Shown here piece after piece: positions 48,050 to 60,534 of a stretch of 64,000 nucleotides of DNA (position 1 is its first letter; the number at the start of each line of letters is the position of its first letter). Both the position numbers and the translations under genes were made by a program. A model generated the notes under the pieces. That model had not been told where the DNA came from. It did no database searches and saw nothing but the letters and a program-made list of their open reading frames with translations. The DNA comes from Blastomyces gilchristii SLH14081 (taxonomy: Eukaryota; Ascomycota; Eurotiomycetes; Onygenales; Ajellomycetaceae), in NCBI RefSeq assembly GCF_000003855.2, contig NW_003101681.1:4321359-4385358 (forward strand), given 5' to 3'.

Positions 48050-49000
48050 TATATTTTAATATAAGTTCTTTAATTACTCTGTCACTGCTGCAGCCTCTAC
48101 ACATCTATATCTATTATAAAGATAGAGAGATTAAGATCAGAGATTCTCTGAGATATAAGAGAAATATATTATCTGAATTTCACAGCTTTATCTGTACTCT
48201 TGAATGAAAATTCTACCTTAATCTAAGTCAGTATAATACTTATGAGATATAAGTAATATATATCATCAATCTTCTTAAAGATATCTCTGTAACTACTTGA
48301 GTTATTAAGAAGAGAAAGCTTGAGTGTACTAATACTGTAATAACTTAAGAAGAATTCAAGAACTTTCTACTGAATCAAATCAAAGATCACTGTAATCACA
48401 GCTTCACAGCAGTGCAGTGATTTAACTTATTATATTAATAAAATAATAAGAATTCTTCTAATTTCAATACAAGATTTGAAGAATATTGAGAGAAATTAAT
48501 TAATAATTTGAATCAATTAAAGATATAGCTTTATCTCATAAAACTGACTTATAAGATATGAATAATAATATTATAGTATCAGAGTTTATTAATTAATTAC
48601 ACTGAGCTTATCAACCTGACTTTCTGAATCTATTTAAATAATCAATTCTCTGAGAAAAAGACTAATAAGATCTCTTCTAAGTAATTAATAACAGAATCTA
48701 AACAGTGCTGTGATAACTTCAGTGTAGAGAAAGTAAAGAAGAATTTCAAGTATTCTGATTCTTCACTCACTATGAAGAAATATTAAAAAAGATTTAATAA
48801 AGATCTCTGTTTTAACTGTGAAGCTGATAATCACTATATCAGTGATTATAAGAAGCTAAAGAAGAGAAGAAACTGAGAAGATATCTTCTTAAAGTTAACT
48901 TCTCTTCTAACAAATATATTCATAGAAGATAAAAAAGAGAAAGAAATGAAGAATTGATAATTCTTATATCTCTGAGTTTATATTACAATCATAATATATA
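48050..49000 (+). pseudogene. C2 gag remnant with CCHC knuckle
   Basis: Translated through stops, the region gives gag-like sequence ending in a zinc knuckle at 48808-48849 (CFNCEADNHYISDY; the last Cys reads Tyr, a G-to-A change). It follows the 5' LTR and precedes protease/RT. Confidence 0.7.
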
Positions 49001-49179
49001 CTCTGAATAAGAAGATATCAGTAAGATGTCTACTTAACTTCAGAGTGAATATTAATTTCATATTCTATTTCTTTTCTTTAATGAAGAATTGAAAGAAGAT
49101 AGATCTGTCAGATCATATGAAATTTACTGATGAAATGAAATATCATTATTTTGACATAATTTAAGTGAAGTGTGTGATC

Positions 49180-51613
49180 ACAGATTTAGAAGAAATCTTT
49201 AAGAAGAGCAGTCTGCTTCTTCACACAGTTAATATTATAGATAAGAACATTATTCTAAATCTCTTATAATTAAGAGAAAACAATTCTCTCATTGACTGAG
49301 TCACTCAGATATGATAATACTATCTTACTAATAAAGAGACAGTAATAGAGAAATCTGAAGAGTTTCATCAGAAGAATCTTGAGAAAAAGATAGAGTTAAT
49401 ATACTATATAGCAGATAACTGAAACTTGAAAACAGATAAAAAAGTCATCATTCTCACTGTAAGATTAGCAGCAGTATCTGTTATTGAAGATAGATATATA
49501 CAACATCTCTTTACAGATTATAAGAATATCTTTTTAAAAAGAGAAGTAGTGAAGTTTTCTAACATTAAGATATAATATAAGATTTATCTTGAAGATAGTG
49601 TAATGATACTATATAAACTTCTTTACAACTTGTCTGTAAAGAAATTGAATGTTCTGTATAAATATCTTAAAGAAGTATAATCAAAGAACTGAATATACTT
49701 ATCAAAGAGTTTAGCAGAGATATCTATACTCTTTATACTTAAGAAAGACAGTAGACTATATCTATGCATAGACTACAGAGGTCTTAATAAAATGATAGTT
49801 AAAAATCACTATTCATTATCATTAATTGATGAGATGATTGATTGATTATCTGAAGTAAAGATATTCACAAAGATTAATACACAGAATATCTATCATAGAA
49901 TCAGAGTTAATAAAGATGATATTTAAAAACCAGCTTTTCATATCAAGTACAGTAATTTTAAATATCTTGTTTTATCTTTTAATCTTTATAATACTTCAGT
50001 TATCTTTCAGATCTATATAAATAAGACATTGTAAGGTCTTATTAACATCTTCTATATAGTATATCTGAATGACATTCTAATCTTCTCAAAAATAGAGAAA
50101 GAATATAATACTCATGTTTAAGAAGTATTGAGTTACTTGAGACAGTATTAACTCTATATAAATACTGAAAAATGCTTATTCTACATACAGAAGATTGATT
50201 TCTTAGATTATATTATTAAGATAAACAGCATTTCAATAAATAGAAGTTGAGTCTCTGTTATTGAGAACTGATCAGCACTGCAGACATACTGTAAGATATA
50301 GATATTTCTAGAATTTGTGAATTTCTACAGATAATTCATTTATATATATTCATGAATTACTGTCTCTCTTACAGATCTGTTAAAGAGAAGTATGAAAGAT
50401 AGAAAAATAGAAAAATAGAACTGTTTACTCTCACTCAAGACATTATATAGATGTTTATAGAATTGAAACAAGCTTTTATAGATATTATAATACTGAATCA
50501 CTTTAACTCTGACTTACTCAGTCAGTGTGAGACTGATATATCTAAGAATGAGATCTGTGAAATCTTTTCACAGTTAATATTAGAGATCTTTCAATATTGA
50601 AAGAATTAGAGAATAATTATCTCTGAGAATATAGATAATGAAATATCTGTAAAAGAAGACTTTTTCACAGAGTCTATAAAATACTGTGAATGAAGATCAG
50701 TGATCTTCTTCTTTAAGAAGTTATCACTTATATAAAGAAGATATAATACTCATAATTAAGAGATATTAGTAATTATTAAATTCTTTAAAATCTGATGATA
50801 TTATCTTCAGAGTAGTAAGTATTCAGTGTAAGTTCTTACTAATTATATAAATCTATGTTACTTCTTAATAACAAAGAGCTTGATAGAATATTAAGTCAGA
50901 TGAGCAGAGCTGCTTTCAGAGTATAATTTCTATATCTGATACTATTCAGATTGACTTAACTCTGTTAATACACTATCTAGATAATCTGATTATAATATTA
51001 TTAATATGAAGAAGAATTTTATAAAAGAATCTCTGTCATCACTGCAGAAGAAGCTGACTGCAGAGAGTTAAGATTCTCTAAAGCTTGAAAATAACATTAG
51101 TAAGACAGCTGTGTGACTCAGTATAGAAGATGAAATAAAATTCAAGTCTCTGTAGAGAACTGACACTGAAGATTATAAGTTTCTTATATTATATCTTACA
51201 ATTATTGAATTGATAAAGAATGAAACAGTCTATAATCTTTCAATCTAATTACTTTTGAAATTTATTAATAAGTTATAGAAGAGAGACATCTCTACTACAG
51301 TTTAAATTTAGAAGTTAAAGAAGAAAGAATCTGATTTAAACTTGAAAGAGATAGACTCTGAGTGAAGTAATACTGTTAAGAAACTAAGTCACTGATAACT
51401 AGAAGAATATAAACTTCTACTGCTGAATAATTCAGTCTTCATTTCTTATAGCAGAGCAGTGTATCAGAAGTTATTAAGAATTTATCATAATAATTCTCAT
51501 ACAGAGTATTTCAGATTAGAGAAGACTGAGAAGCTTCTAAAATATAAATATATTTAAGACAAGCTTTAAACAGATGTTAAAGAGTATGTTAAGACTTGTA
51601 ATATCTATCAAAG
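49180..51613 (+). pseudogene. C2 protease, RT, RNase H and start of integrase
   Basis: RT is clear at about 49750-50280 (CIDYRGLNKIIVKNHYSLSL; YLND at the catalytic site as in C1). RNase H-like sequence follows, then the integrase zinc finger (VKEYVKTCNIYQRIK near 51570-51615). It is interrupted by LINE insertion at 51628. It contains the empty sites of both SINE insertions found in C1. Confidence 0.83.
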
Positions 51614-51627
51614 AATAAAGATTCTGT

Positions 51628-52330
51628 CAACTATAGAACCGCTCCACCACGAACTCGCTCGATTTTTCGAATAAGAACCCGCCGATAGATCCATCGAAAA
51701 GCCCTCGATCATACGAGCATTTTGACCCCATCGCCGACCGCATACCCCGTGTGGTGGTGGAGTTATCCAGCCAAACGTGAACCAGACGTCGTTCGAAACT
51801 CCTGTGTGGGATTATCCCCCATTCTCCCCTACCACACCACAACCCCGGGCCAAATTGCCATACAAATTGTAAGGTGAAGAGACCTAGCCATATGCACCAA
51901 TCTTCTCGATTTTGGAAGATCCCCGATCTGTAGTTGTGGAGATATCTGAGAAGCGACCTCCGCGAAAACCCTGTCCATCTTTGATGTTCCAAAACACCAA
52001 CGCCAAGTCCCACCCTTGTACCGCCCTTCCTAATCTGGCCCATCCCCGGCAGAAAAATACAAAAAGATACCTCGGCGATAATATCAAGCACATAATCAAC
52101 AGCCACTTCTGAAGTGCAACCTCCGCAGTCTGTCTTCAGTGTATCTAGACATCAATGCCAAGTCTCACCCTCGTACCACCTGTCTCAATCTGGCCCATCC
52201 CCGACAGAAAAGTATAAAAAGATACCTCAGCAACTGTACTTGATACATAATCGGCAGACACGACAACTATAAAATCAGTATATCTCAAGGTCTGACTGAG
52301 CCTTTGATCCCTGCACAGTGAGATATATTA
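51628..52330 (+). promoter_or_regulatory. Unmutated LINE 5' UTR with a 155-bp tandem duplication
   Basis: GC-balanced with many CG steps, while everything after about 52330 is strongly mutated. Two related units follow each other with a period of 155 bp (anchor CGCCAAGTCC at 52001 and TGCCAAGTCT at 52156), both with a CTGGCCCATCCCCG block and an A-rich AAAAAGATACC. Tandem 5' UTR repeats act as internal promoters in several LINEs; that role is inferred here. The 159-codon minus ORF inside is not considered a gene. Confidence 0.6.
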
Positions 52331-53306
52331 AATCTAGTTTTAATATCTCAATATTCAATAGATTCTGCAAGAGATTGAGAACAGCAACACTAGGTTTCTA
52401 TTGAATTTGAGAATTAACTCTATATTAATATAATCATTGACAAAGTCTTCTATTTTGAGATATAAATAACCAGTTTCTCTACATCCTGCTGACAATATTT
52501 ACATTATTATATAGAAACAGACTTATATTCTCTATAATATCAAGACTCTGAAGAGGGAAAGTCTTGATAGAGAGTATACAGTAGTGTATATCTTAGCAGT
52601 TTCTATCTCATTCTTCTGCAGCAGTTAATGTAAAAAAAAAAAAAAGATTTTAGAAATAGTTTTTTACTTCTCTTGAAAAAGTAAGGTGTTTTTCTCTGAG
52701 TTTTATACAATATTCTTATAAAGAATTAAAAACAGAGTTGTTTTTCATCATAATTTCATATTCTTTTAAGTAAGAATTACTTTTTCAGTGACTGAAGAGC
52801 TTTCATTAATACTTAATTCTTTTTTATACTCTTTATTAACTGATTTGAGTTGCACACTTATTGTGTGAGAAGAATTGAATAATTTAGAATAAAATTGAAT
52901 AATTTTAATCAATTTCTCTGCAAAAAATTGATTTATTTTTTGTCAGTTTTTCTCTCAAAAACTGTTATATCATCTGATTTATTATCAATTGATATCATAC
53001 TTTTCCTCACTGTATCTCAAGAAAGAGATTATAAAGATTTTATTGATTTATCTTAAAAATCAATTTTAGTTTATTAGATTCTCTTCAAAAATCTAACCTA
53101 GTTACTGAACTAGTGTGAAAAAAAATCAGATATTTTATACATAAAAGTCTGTTATTCTTCTTTTGAAATAGTCTGACTAACTTTTCAATTGAAAACAGAC
53201 TTAGAAACCTCTTAATTGAAACAGTCTGATCAACTTTTCAATTCAAAAGAGTTTAATAAATATCTCAATTGAATTAGTCTGATCAACTTTTCATTGAGTA
53301 AGAATA

Positions 53307-54930
53307 ATGAGTTCAAAAGTACACTCAGTTGATGTGAAAAAGAATGCTTTCTCAGATACTATTTCTGAGATTGAAATTCTGAAGAGAAGAAAGAAAGAAG
53401 AAATAGAGAAATAACAAGTTTTTGAAATACAGAAACTTGAAAAAGTAAGTAAAATTCTTGAAAAGCAGTGTCTGAGTGAGATGAATGAAGAAGTTCTGTT
53501 AATTCTTCATACTCAGACTAAACAACTACAGAAAGTGATCAAGTTCAAACTTAGAATTTCAAACACAGTTCAAAAAACTTTGAAAATTTCTAATACAATC
53601 ACTGACTCTTCAGTTTGCTCTTTCTTCTTTTCTACTTCATCTTCTTCTTCTTCTTTAAATCAGAAGAAAATATATGCTCAAGCAGCAGAATCTGCTGTCT
53701 TTAAACCTGCTATCTCTAAATCTGCTATCTCAAAACCTGCTCAAAATTCTGAGAAAACTGAGAAGAATACTGCTCATACTTCTATTGATAGAAGAGTGAA
53801 GAAAAAAATGTAAAAAGAGAAAAATCTTCAAATCTTCAGAAATAGAAGACTTATTCTCAAAGTCTTAAATCAGAACATATTACAGAGAAATAAGCTAAAC
53901 TCAAATCTCATTTTCAGAATTAGAAATGAAATCAATCAGCAGTTCTTTTCTCAGTTAATGACTGATATTGAAGTTCAAAAACTAGTTATAGCTTCAATTG
54001 AGTCATTCTTCTTTGAAAACTTCATCATTCTGATCACAATGCTTGAATTCAGTGCAGAATTTCTTATTCAGAATGAGAATCTCTGAAAGTCAGTAGTAGA
54101 ATCTCTGTTAAATACAATAATTCTATCTGAGAGAGATGAAAAGTGAGATAAATTCATTCTTCATGATATTCCAGTTGAAATCTTTGACTGTGAGAAAGAA
54201 ATACTACTTCTCAAAAATGAATTGAAAGAATACAATTCTATTCAACTGAGAAAAGAGTCTGTATGACTTAATTCAATTGAGTTCAGACAGAGTAAAAGAA
54301 ATGTCTCTGTTCTAGTGTATATAAAGACACTTGAATAATCAAGAATCTCTGAAGTAAGAGTAGCAGATTTGAAAATGAGAGTTCATGAATACAAAGACTC
54401 AAGAATAAATCTCAAAGCTCAAACACAGTGTTCAAACTGTCAAAGATATGAATACTTTGCAATCTCTTGTTTCAGAGACTCAAAATATGCATTCTGTGCT
54501 AGAGATCATAAAACTAGTGAGCATAATTGTGAAACATGCTTAAAAAGAGATGAAATATGTTAACATACTCTGCTTAAGTGCTTCAATTGTAAAGAAAAAC
54601 ATGCATCTAGCTCAAAAGAATGTGTATTTACTTCAAGAACTCAGAAGAACTGAAGAAAAGATGAAGCTTAAAGTGAATCTAAAACTGAAGAGAAAAGTCA
54701 AGCTAGTAAATCTGCAACTGTAAGCTTAAAAAGAAGAAATTCTCAACTATCTAGATCTTCAATCTTCAACTCTTCAGCTAAGTGTAAATAGAATTTGAAT
54801 TCTTAAACTTCTGTTAAGATTAGAGAATTGAGAAATGACTCTGATAATAAACTAGATATAATACAAGCAGTTGAGATTCCTACTTTTCAAAATAGTTATA
54901 ATCTACTATCTGATGATAGAAATTAGATTC
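53307..54930 (+). pseudogene. LINE ORF1 (gag-like, three CCHC-type knuckles)
   Basis: The ATG at 53307 (MSSKVHSVDVKKNAF) opens a frame kept to about 54930, ignoring stops. A Ser-rich low-complexity part (about 53600-53660) and a coiled-coil part precede the nucleic-acid-binding region (54430-54620): CSNCQRYEYFAISC, then CARDHKTSEHNC and CFNCKEKHASSSKEC. ORF1 products coat the LINE RNA. Open pieces at 53481-53813 and 54369-54563 are in the same frame, so there is no net indel. Stops include TAA (53811) and several TGA. Confidence 0.8.
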
Positions 54931-55024
54931 TACTCTATCTCTACTCTCTCTTAGTATGAATATACAACAAAAACAATAAAAAAAGTTTAAAAACTCTTCA
55001 AAAATCACATTTATTTAAAATAAT

Positions 55025-58000
55025 ATGAATAGAAACTCAAATTGCATTTATTCTTGTCTTCAGATTGCATTTGAATAAAAAGTTGACTTTGTACTTCTTC
55101 AAGAACCAAACTTTGATACTGAGCAAAAGTACATTATTTCTCATTCAAGCTATTACTGCTTTCTCTCTGAAAAATCTGAGATAAAATCAAGAGTAGTGAT
55201 CTATGAGAGAAAAAGATCAAGATATCAATTTAATTTGAGATTTGATATCATATCTGACTCTGATATTCTAGTGAGTGATATTATAGATAAAGAGAATGAG
55301 TTTAATACTATTCAACTTATAAATATCTATAATGAAAAGTCATTGAAAGAAAACAACAATATCTGAACAATTGATAGAGGATTTTTAAATATAACTCTCT
55401 TAAAAAACTCTATAATTGCAGGAGACTTCAATGCACATCATCTCTGATGAAACTCAGAGTGCATAAGAGCAGTAAGAGCAGATAAACTGATTAAATGAAC
55501 TTTTAAGCATTCAATAGATTTAGTTAACAAGTCTGATCAATAAACATTCTTTAGAAAAGACATGAAACAGAAATCTATTATAGATCTAACTTTCATATCA
55601 TAAAATCTAATTGAAAAAAGACTTATAAACTGATTTATTGATTCAAATGAAACCTCAGAATCAGGTCATGAGATTATTCAATTTGATATTGAACTGAGTG
55701 AAAAATAAAGAAGTGAAAATCCTCTTCTCTCTAATCAGTATAACTTTGAAAAAGCTGATTGAAAAGCAGTTGAAGAAAGAGTAAAACAGCTGAAATCTGA
55801 AAGACAGAGTGAGCTTTATTGAAATCAAAGTCAAGATATCTCAAATGAAATACTTGAGAATAGAGTAAAGCTGATTATATCTATTCTTCTAACAAGTATT
55901 GAAGAAAATATTTTAAAGAAAAAGTCTTCTGAGTATTTCAAACCTTGATGAAATGAGAATATCACTTCTAAAAGAAAGCAACTAGTCACTGCTAAGAGAG
56001 AGTGAAAGAATAACTTAATATCTGATGAAGAATTCAAAGCTATTCAAAATGAATATTTTTCTGATATTAAAAAAGTCAAAACAGATTGCTGAAACAAATT
56101 TCTTGAAGAAGTACAAGAAAAAGAAGTTTTTAAAGCCTTCAACTATACTAAAACAAGAAGTGTAGTAAAGCTTCCAACCTTAGAATATGAATTTCAGAAT
56201 GAATTGTATACAGCAAACTCTTTTAAGGAAAAATATCAAGCTTTTATAAGAATTCTCTTTCAAAACTCATCACATTTAGAAGAGGAGAATATGTCATTTC
56301 ATAAATATATTGATGAAAATAACTGGGAATGACCTGAGCTTACAGGTGATGAACTAGAGTCAGCAATATTCTCAAGTTCAATTAAAACTGCTGCAGGGCC
56401 TGATTCAATTAATTATTTAATTATTCAAAACACATATTTCTACTTGAAGAATAAATATTTTGAGCTCTTTTTCAATCTCTTAAGAAATGATTATCATTCT
56501 GAATGCTGAAGAGAAGCTACTGAAGTAATCCTTGTAAAATCTAATAGAAAAGCTTCAGTTCTTAAGTCATATAGAGTAATATCTCTATTGAACTGTTTGA
56601 GAAAAGTTCTAGAAAAGATAATAGCTACTAGATTATCTTTTATAAGCTCTATTAGTGATTCTCTTCTATTTAATGAATAAATAAGAGATAGAAAACAATG
56701 TTCTGCAATTGACACTGTTCTCTCAGTTCTTCATGATATTCAAGTAGTAAAGCATGAAGACCTGGTCTCAACTGCAGTTTTTATTGACATAAAAGATGTA
56801 TTTGATCATGTTTCAAAGTCTAAGATGATTCAAACTTTGAAGATGTTAAAACTGTCACTTTCTCTAATAAAATGAGTTAATTGTTTCATGTCTAAAAGAA
56901 TTATACAACTATTCTTTGATGGAAGAAAATAAGATAAAACTGAGATAAAAATAGAAGTACTACAAGAATCTTCAATCTCACCTGTTTTATTTGCAATATA
57001 CACTGCATATTTATTCAAGAATAGAGAGATGAAAATAGTAAGATCTCCAAGTTATGTAGATGATATTGATCTTCTCTACAGTTCAAAGACAATCAAAGAG
57101 AATTTAGAAGTAATTGAGAAAGCAGTAAAGAAAATCTTTGTTAGAGTAGATATCAATCTAATTCAATTTGATATGAATAAAACTGAGTTAATTCACTTTT
57201 TTCTCAGATTTAATGAGAAAGAACTAAGTCTAACTCTTCTGAATAAAGAGATTAAACCCAGTTTGAATGTCAAATGACTAGGAGTATGGTTAAACTTCAA
57301 GTTGAATTTTAAATATCATATTCAACAAAGAATTATCAAGGTAGAGAGACTACTGAATAGTAAAATCAGACTATCAAATACTGAGAGAGGTTTATCTTTT
57401 CAGGCTATGAGACAGTTGTACATAGCCTGTATTACCTCAGTAGCTGATTATGAAGTTCAAGTTTGATGAAACAATCAAGATAACTTTACTGAACTGTTTC
57501 AAAGTCTATAAAACAGAGCTTTGAGAAGAATTCTGAGAGTATTCAAATCATCTTCTATTAAAGCAATGGAAATTAAAGCCTCAATTTCACCTTCTGCTAT
57601 TCAATTTGAAAAGGCCTGTATGAACTATGCTCTGAGAGTCATAAAGATGAGCTCAAATCATATAATCAGAGAAAGAGTCTCTTCTTCATTTTCATCAGTT
57701 AACTCAGGAAATGAACTGAATTGAAATAGATTTCTTGATTGAAATGAGAATAATACTTTAAAGAAAATGCTCTCTCAACTGTATAGACTATGTTCACTTA
57801 TTAAGAATCAATTTTCTTCATTAAATGTTGAGAAAATTGATCATGAGAAGATATCTCTCTGAAGAGAAAAGCTGAAATCTCTCATAGACTTACAAATAAG
57901 TGAACTATCTAAAGAGAGAGAATATGAACAGCATTTGAAGAAGATCTCTACAATCAATATAAAAGACTCTATTCTGATTTACTCAGATGACTCAAAAAAT

Positions 58001-58906
58001 GAGAATTTGAATAGATTAGATACAGGCATTGCTTATACTGAAGATAATATCAATTTTATCTCAGATTTCTGAAATTTAGGCTGTGAATCTGAAGTCTTTG
58101 ATGCTGAATTATTTGTAATAGTGAAAGCTTTCAAACTCATTGAAATAAAATCTCATAAAAGAGGAAATAGTTTGAAAGAGACATGAATATTCTCTGATAG
58201 TCAAGCTACTTTAAAAAGACTTAGAAATAGTCAGATTTATAATAATCAAATGAATCTTGACCTGATTTTAAACTCTGTTTTGAAAATTCAAAAGAGAAGA
58301 ACATCTAAACTGATAATTCATCTGCATTGAGTTCCTGCTCATATAAATATTCATGGCAATGAATTGGCTGATTCAGCTGTAAAAAAGAGTTCAGAATTAA
58401 GCAGATCTATTCAAAAAACAGTGTCCTGGTCTTTCATAAAGAGAAAGATAAAAGAATCTTGTTTAAACAAGTGAAATGAAAGCTGATAGAAACAAAAGAA
58501 GAGCATACATTATTCAAGATTTGAGACAAAATCAAAGTGAAAATCTTGTTCAATTAAATGCAAAAAGAAAATATTCTCATCTATAATACAGCTGAAACTA
58601 GAACATGGCTATTTCAAATCTTATATACAAAGATTTGATGATAGATTTGACTCAATAGAATGCTCATTCTGCAATATAAATGAGAATTCTGAGCATATTG
58701 TAATGCACTGTGCATTATACAATAGTCTCAGAGCCAGATTGAAAGAGAAGTATAATCTAAATCAATTAAATATGAGATTCTTATTCTCAACTGAGACAGA
58801 AATTAAATACTTAATAGACTTTCTATCAGAAACTCAAGCAGCTACAAGAAAATGGCTAAATTCAGAATTATCTGAATATGAAGAGGAGGAAATTAACCAG
58901 ATATAG
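55025..58906 (+). pseudogene. LINE ORF2 (endonuclease, RT, RNase H, zinc knuckle)
   Basis: One frame of about 1290 codons. AP-like endonuclease: QEPNFD near 55105 and AGDFNAHH at 55420. RT: AAGPDSINY near 56390, FIDIKDVFDHVSKSKM near 56785, YVDDID at about 57053 (catalytic YxDD intact). RNase H: IYSDDSKN near 57975 and VPAHINIHGNELAD near 58330. C-terminal CCHC: CSFCNINENSEHIVMHC near 58660. Stops are mainly TGA where Trp is expected (for example FNLGC preceded by DF-stop, where the second copy keeps TGG). Nicks target DNA and primes reverse transcription in active relatives. Confidence 0.88.
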
Positions 58907-59276
58907 TCTGTTAAAACAGCTATATACTATCTTTTAATAATTTGTTTTGTTACAGTCTTTCTTTACTTTATCTTTTCCTTTCAATTTCTTTCTGTCTATC
59001 TATTTAATGTGTCTATCTTTAAGACTGTGTTCTCTTTTCCTTTGTCATGATATTGTCAAATTGTTTCAAAGTATCAGAAGATGTTAAAACACTGCAATTT
59101 ATAAACAGTTTTTGTATTCTGAGCTAGAATTTTCTGATTTTGCATATCTGAAATTGATGAATGTATAATAGTTAACTTTACAGATATAGGAAAAACCCTG
59201 AGAACTAAAAGTTCTCAGGTAGATGTCATAGTCTCTGCCTGCATACATCTATAATTGAAGAATAATAATAATAATA

Positions 59277-60520
59277 ACTGAAGATAATATCAATTTTATC
59301 TCAGATTTCTGGAATTTAGGCTGTGAATCTGAAGTCTTTGATGCTGAACTATTTGCAATAGTGAAAGCTTTCAAACTCATTGAAATAAAATCTCATAAAA
59401 GAGGAAATAGTTTGAAAGAGACATGGATATTCTCTAATAGTCAAGCTACTTTAAAAAGACTTAGAAATAGTCAGATTTATAATAATCAAATGAATCTTGA
59501 CCTGATTTTAAACTCTGTTTTGAAAATTCAAAAGAGAAGAATATCTAAACTGATAATTCATCTGCATTGAGTTCCTGCTCATATAAATATTCATGGCAAT
59601 GAATTGGCTGATTCAGCTGCAAAAAAGGGTTCAGAATTAAGCAGATCTATTCAAAAAACAGTGTCCTGATCTTTCATAAAGAGAAAGATAAAAGAATCTT
59701 GTTTAAACAAGTGAAATGAAAGCTGGTAGAAACAAAAGAAGAGTATACATTATTCAAGATTTGAGACAAAACCAAAGTGGAAATCTTGTTCAATTAAATG
59801 CAAAAAGAAAATATTCTCATTCATAATTCAGCTAAAACTAGAACATGATTATTTCAAATTCTATATACAAAGATTTGATGATAGATTTGATTCAACAGAG
59901 TGCTCATTCTGCAATATAAATGAGAATTCTGAGCATATTGTAATGCATTGTGCATTATACAATAGTCTCAGAGTCAGATTAAAGAAGAAGTATGATTTAA
60001 ATCAATTAAATATGAGGTTCTTATTCTCAACTGAGACAGGACTTAAATACTTAATAGACTTTCTATCAGAAACTCAAGCAGCTACAAGAAAATGACTCAA
60101 CTCAGAAGTATCTGAATATGAAGAGATGGAAATTGATTAGATATAGTCTGTTAAAACAGCTATACACTATCTTTTAATAATTTTATTTTGTTATAGTCTT
60201 TCTTTACTGTACTTGTTTCTTTCTGTTCTTTTCTATCTATCTATTTAATGTGTCTATCTTTAGAACTATGTTCTCTTTTCCTTTGTCATGATATTTTCAA
60301 ATGGTTTCAAAGTATTAATAGGTGTTAAAATACTGCAATTTGTAAACAGTTTTTGTATTCTGAGCTGGAATTTTCTGATTTTGCATATCTGAAATTGATA
60401 AGTGTATAATAGTTGACTCTATAGATATAGGAAAAACCCTGAGAACTAAAGATTCTCAGGTAGATGTCATAGTCTCTGACTGCATACATCTATAATTGAA
60501 GAATAATAATAATAAATAAT
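59277..60520 (+). mobile_element. 5'-truncated second LINE copy
   Basis: It begins within the RNase H region (matching 58037 onward), carries the same C-terminal knuckle and 3' UTR, and ends in an AAT/AAAT-rich tail before the right TSD (60521). It differs from the first copy mainly by transitions: it keeps TGG where copy 1 has TGA at about 59312 and 59425, and has TGA where copy 1 has TGG at about 59667. It lies directly after the first tail with no separate TSD seen. Confidence 0.88.
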
Positions 60521-60534
60521 AATAAAGATTCTGT

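Larger units (their letters stand above)
51628..59276 (+). mobile_element. Full-length LINE (non-LTR retrotransposon) with RNase H
   Basis: Inserted in the C2 integrase with a 14-bp TSD, AATAAAGATTCTGT (51614-51627 and 60521-60534). Layout: GC-rich 5' UTR, ORF1 with zinc knuckles, ORF2 (endonuclease, RT, RNase H, CCHC end), 3' UTR and an AAT-repeat tail (59260-59276). This order fits the Tad/I-like groups of fungi. Inactive: stops in both ORFs. Confidence 0.9.

Noticed and set aside
51627..52106. 159-codon ORF on the minus strand
   Set aside because: It lies inside the LINE 5' UTR, crosses into the target sequence and has no recognisable domain; likely chance in GC-balanced DNA.
55025..58906. 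Genetic code with TGA as Trp
   Set aside because: TAA and TAG stops occur too, and paired copies show TGG and TGA at the same sites along with general GG-to-GA and CC-to-TC change.
59260..60520. AAT repeats as CRISPR or independent microsatellites
   Set aside because: They are the simple tails of the LINE copies; there are no spacers.
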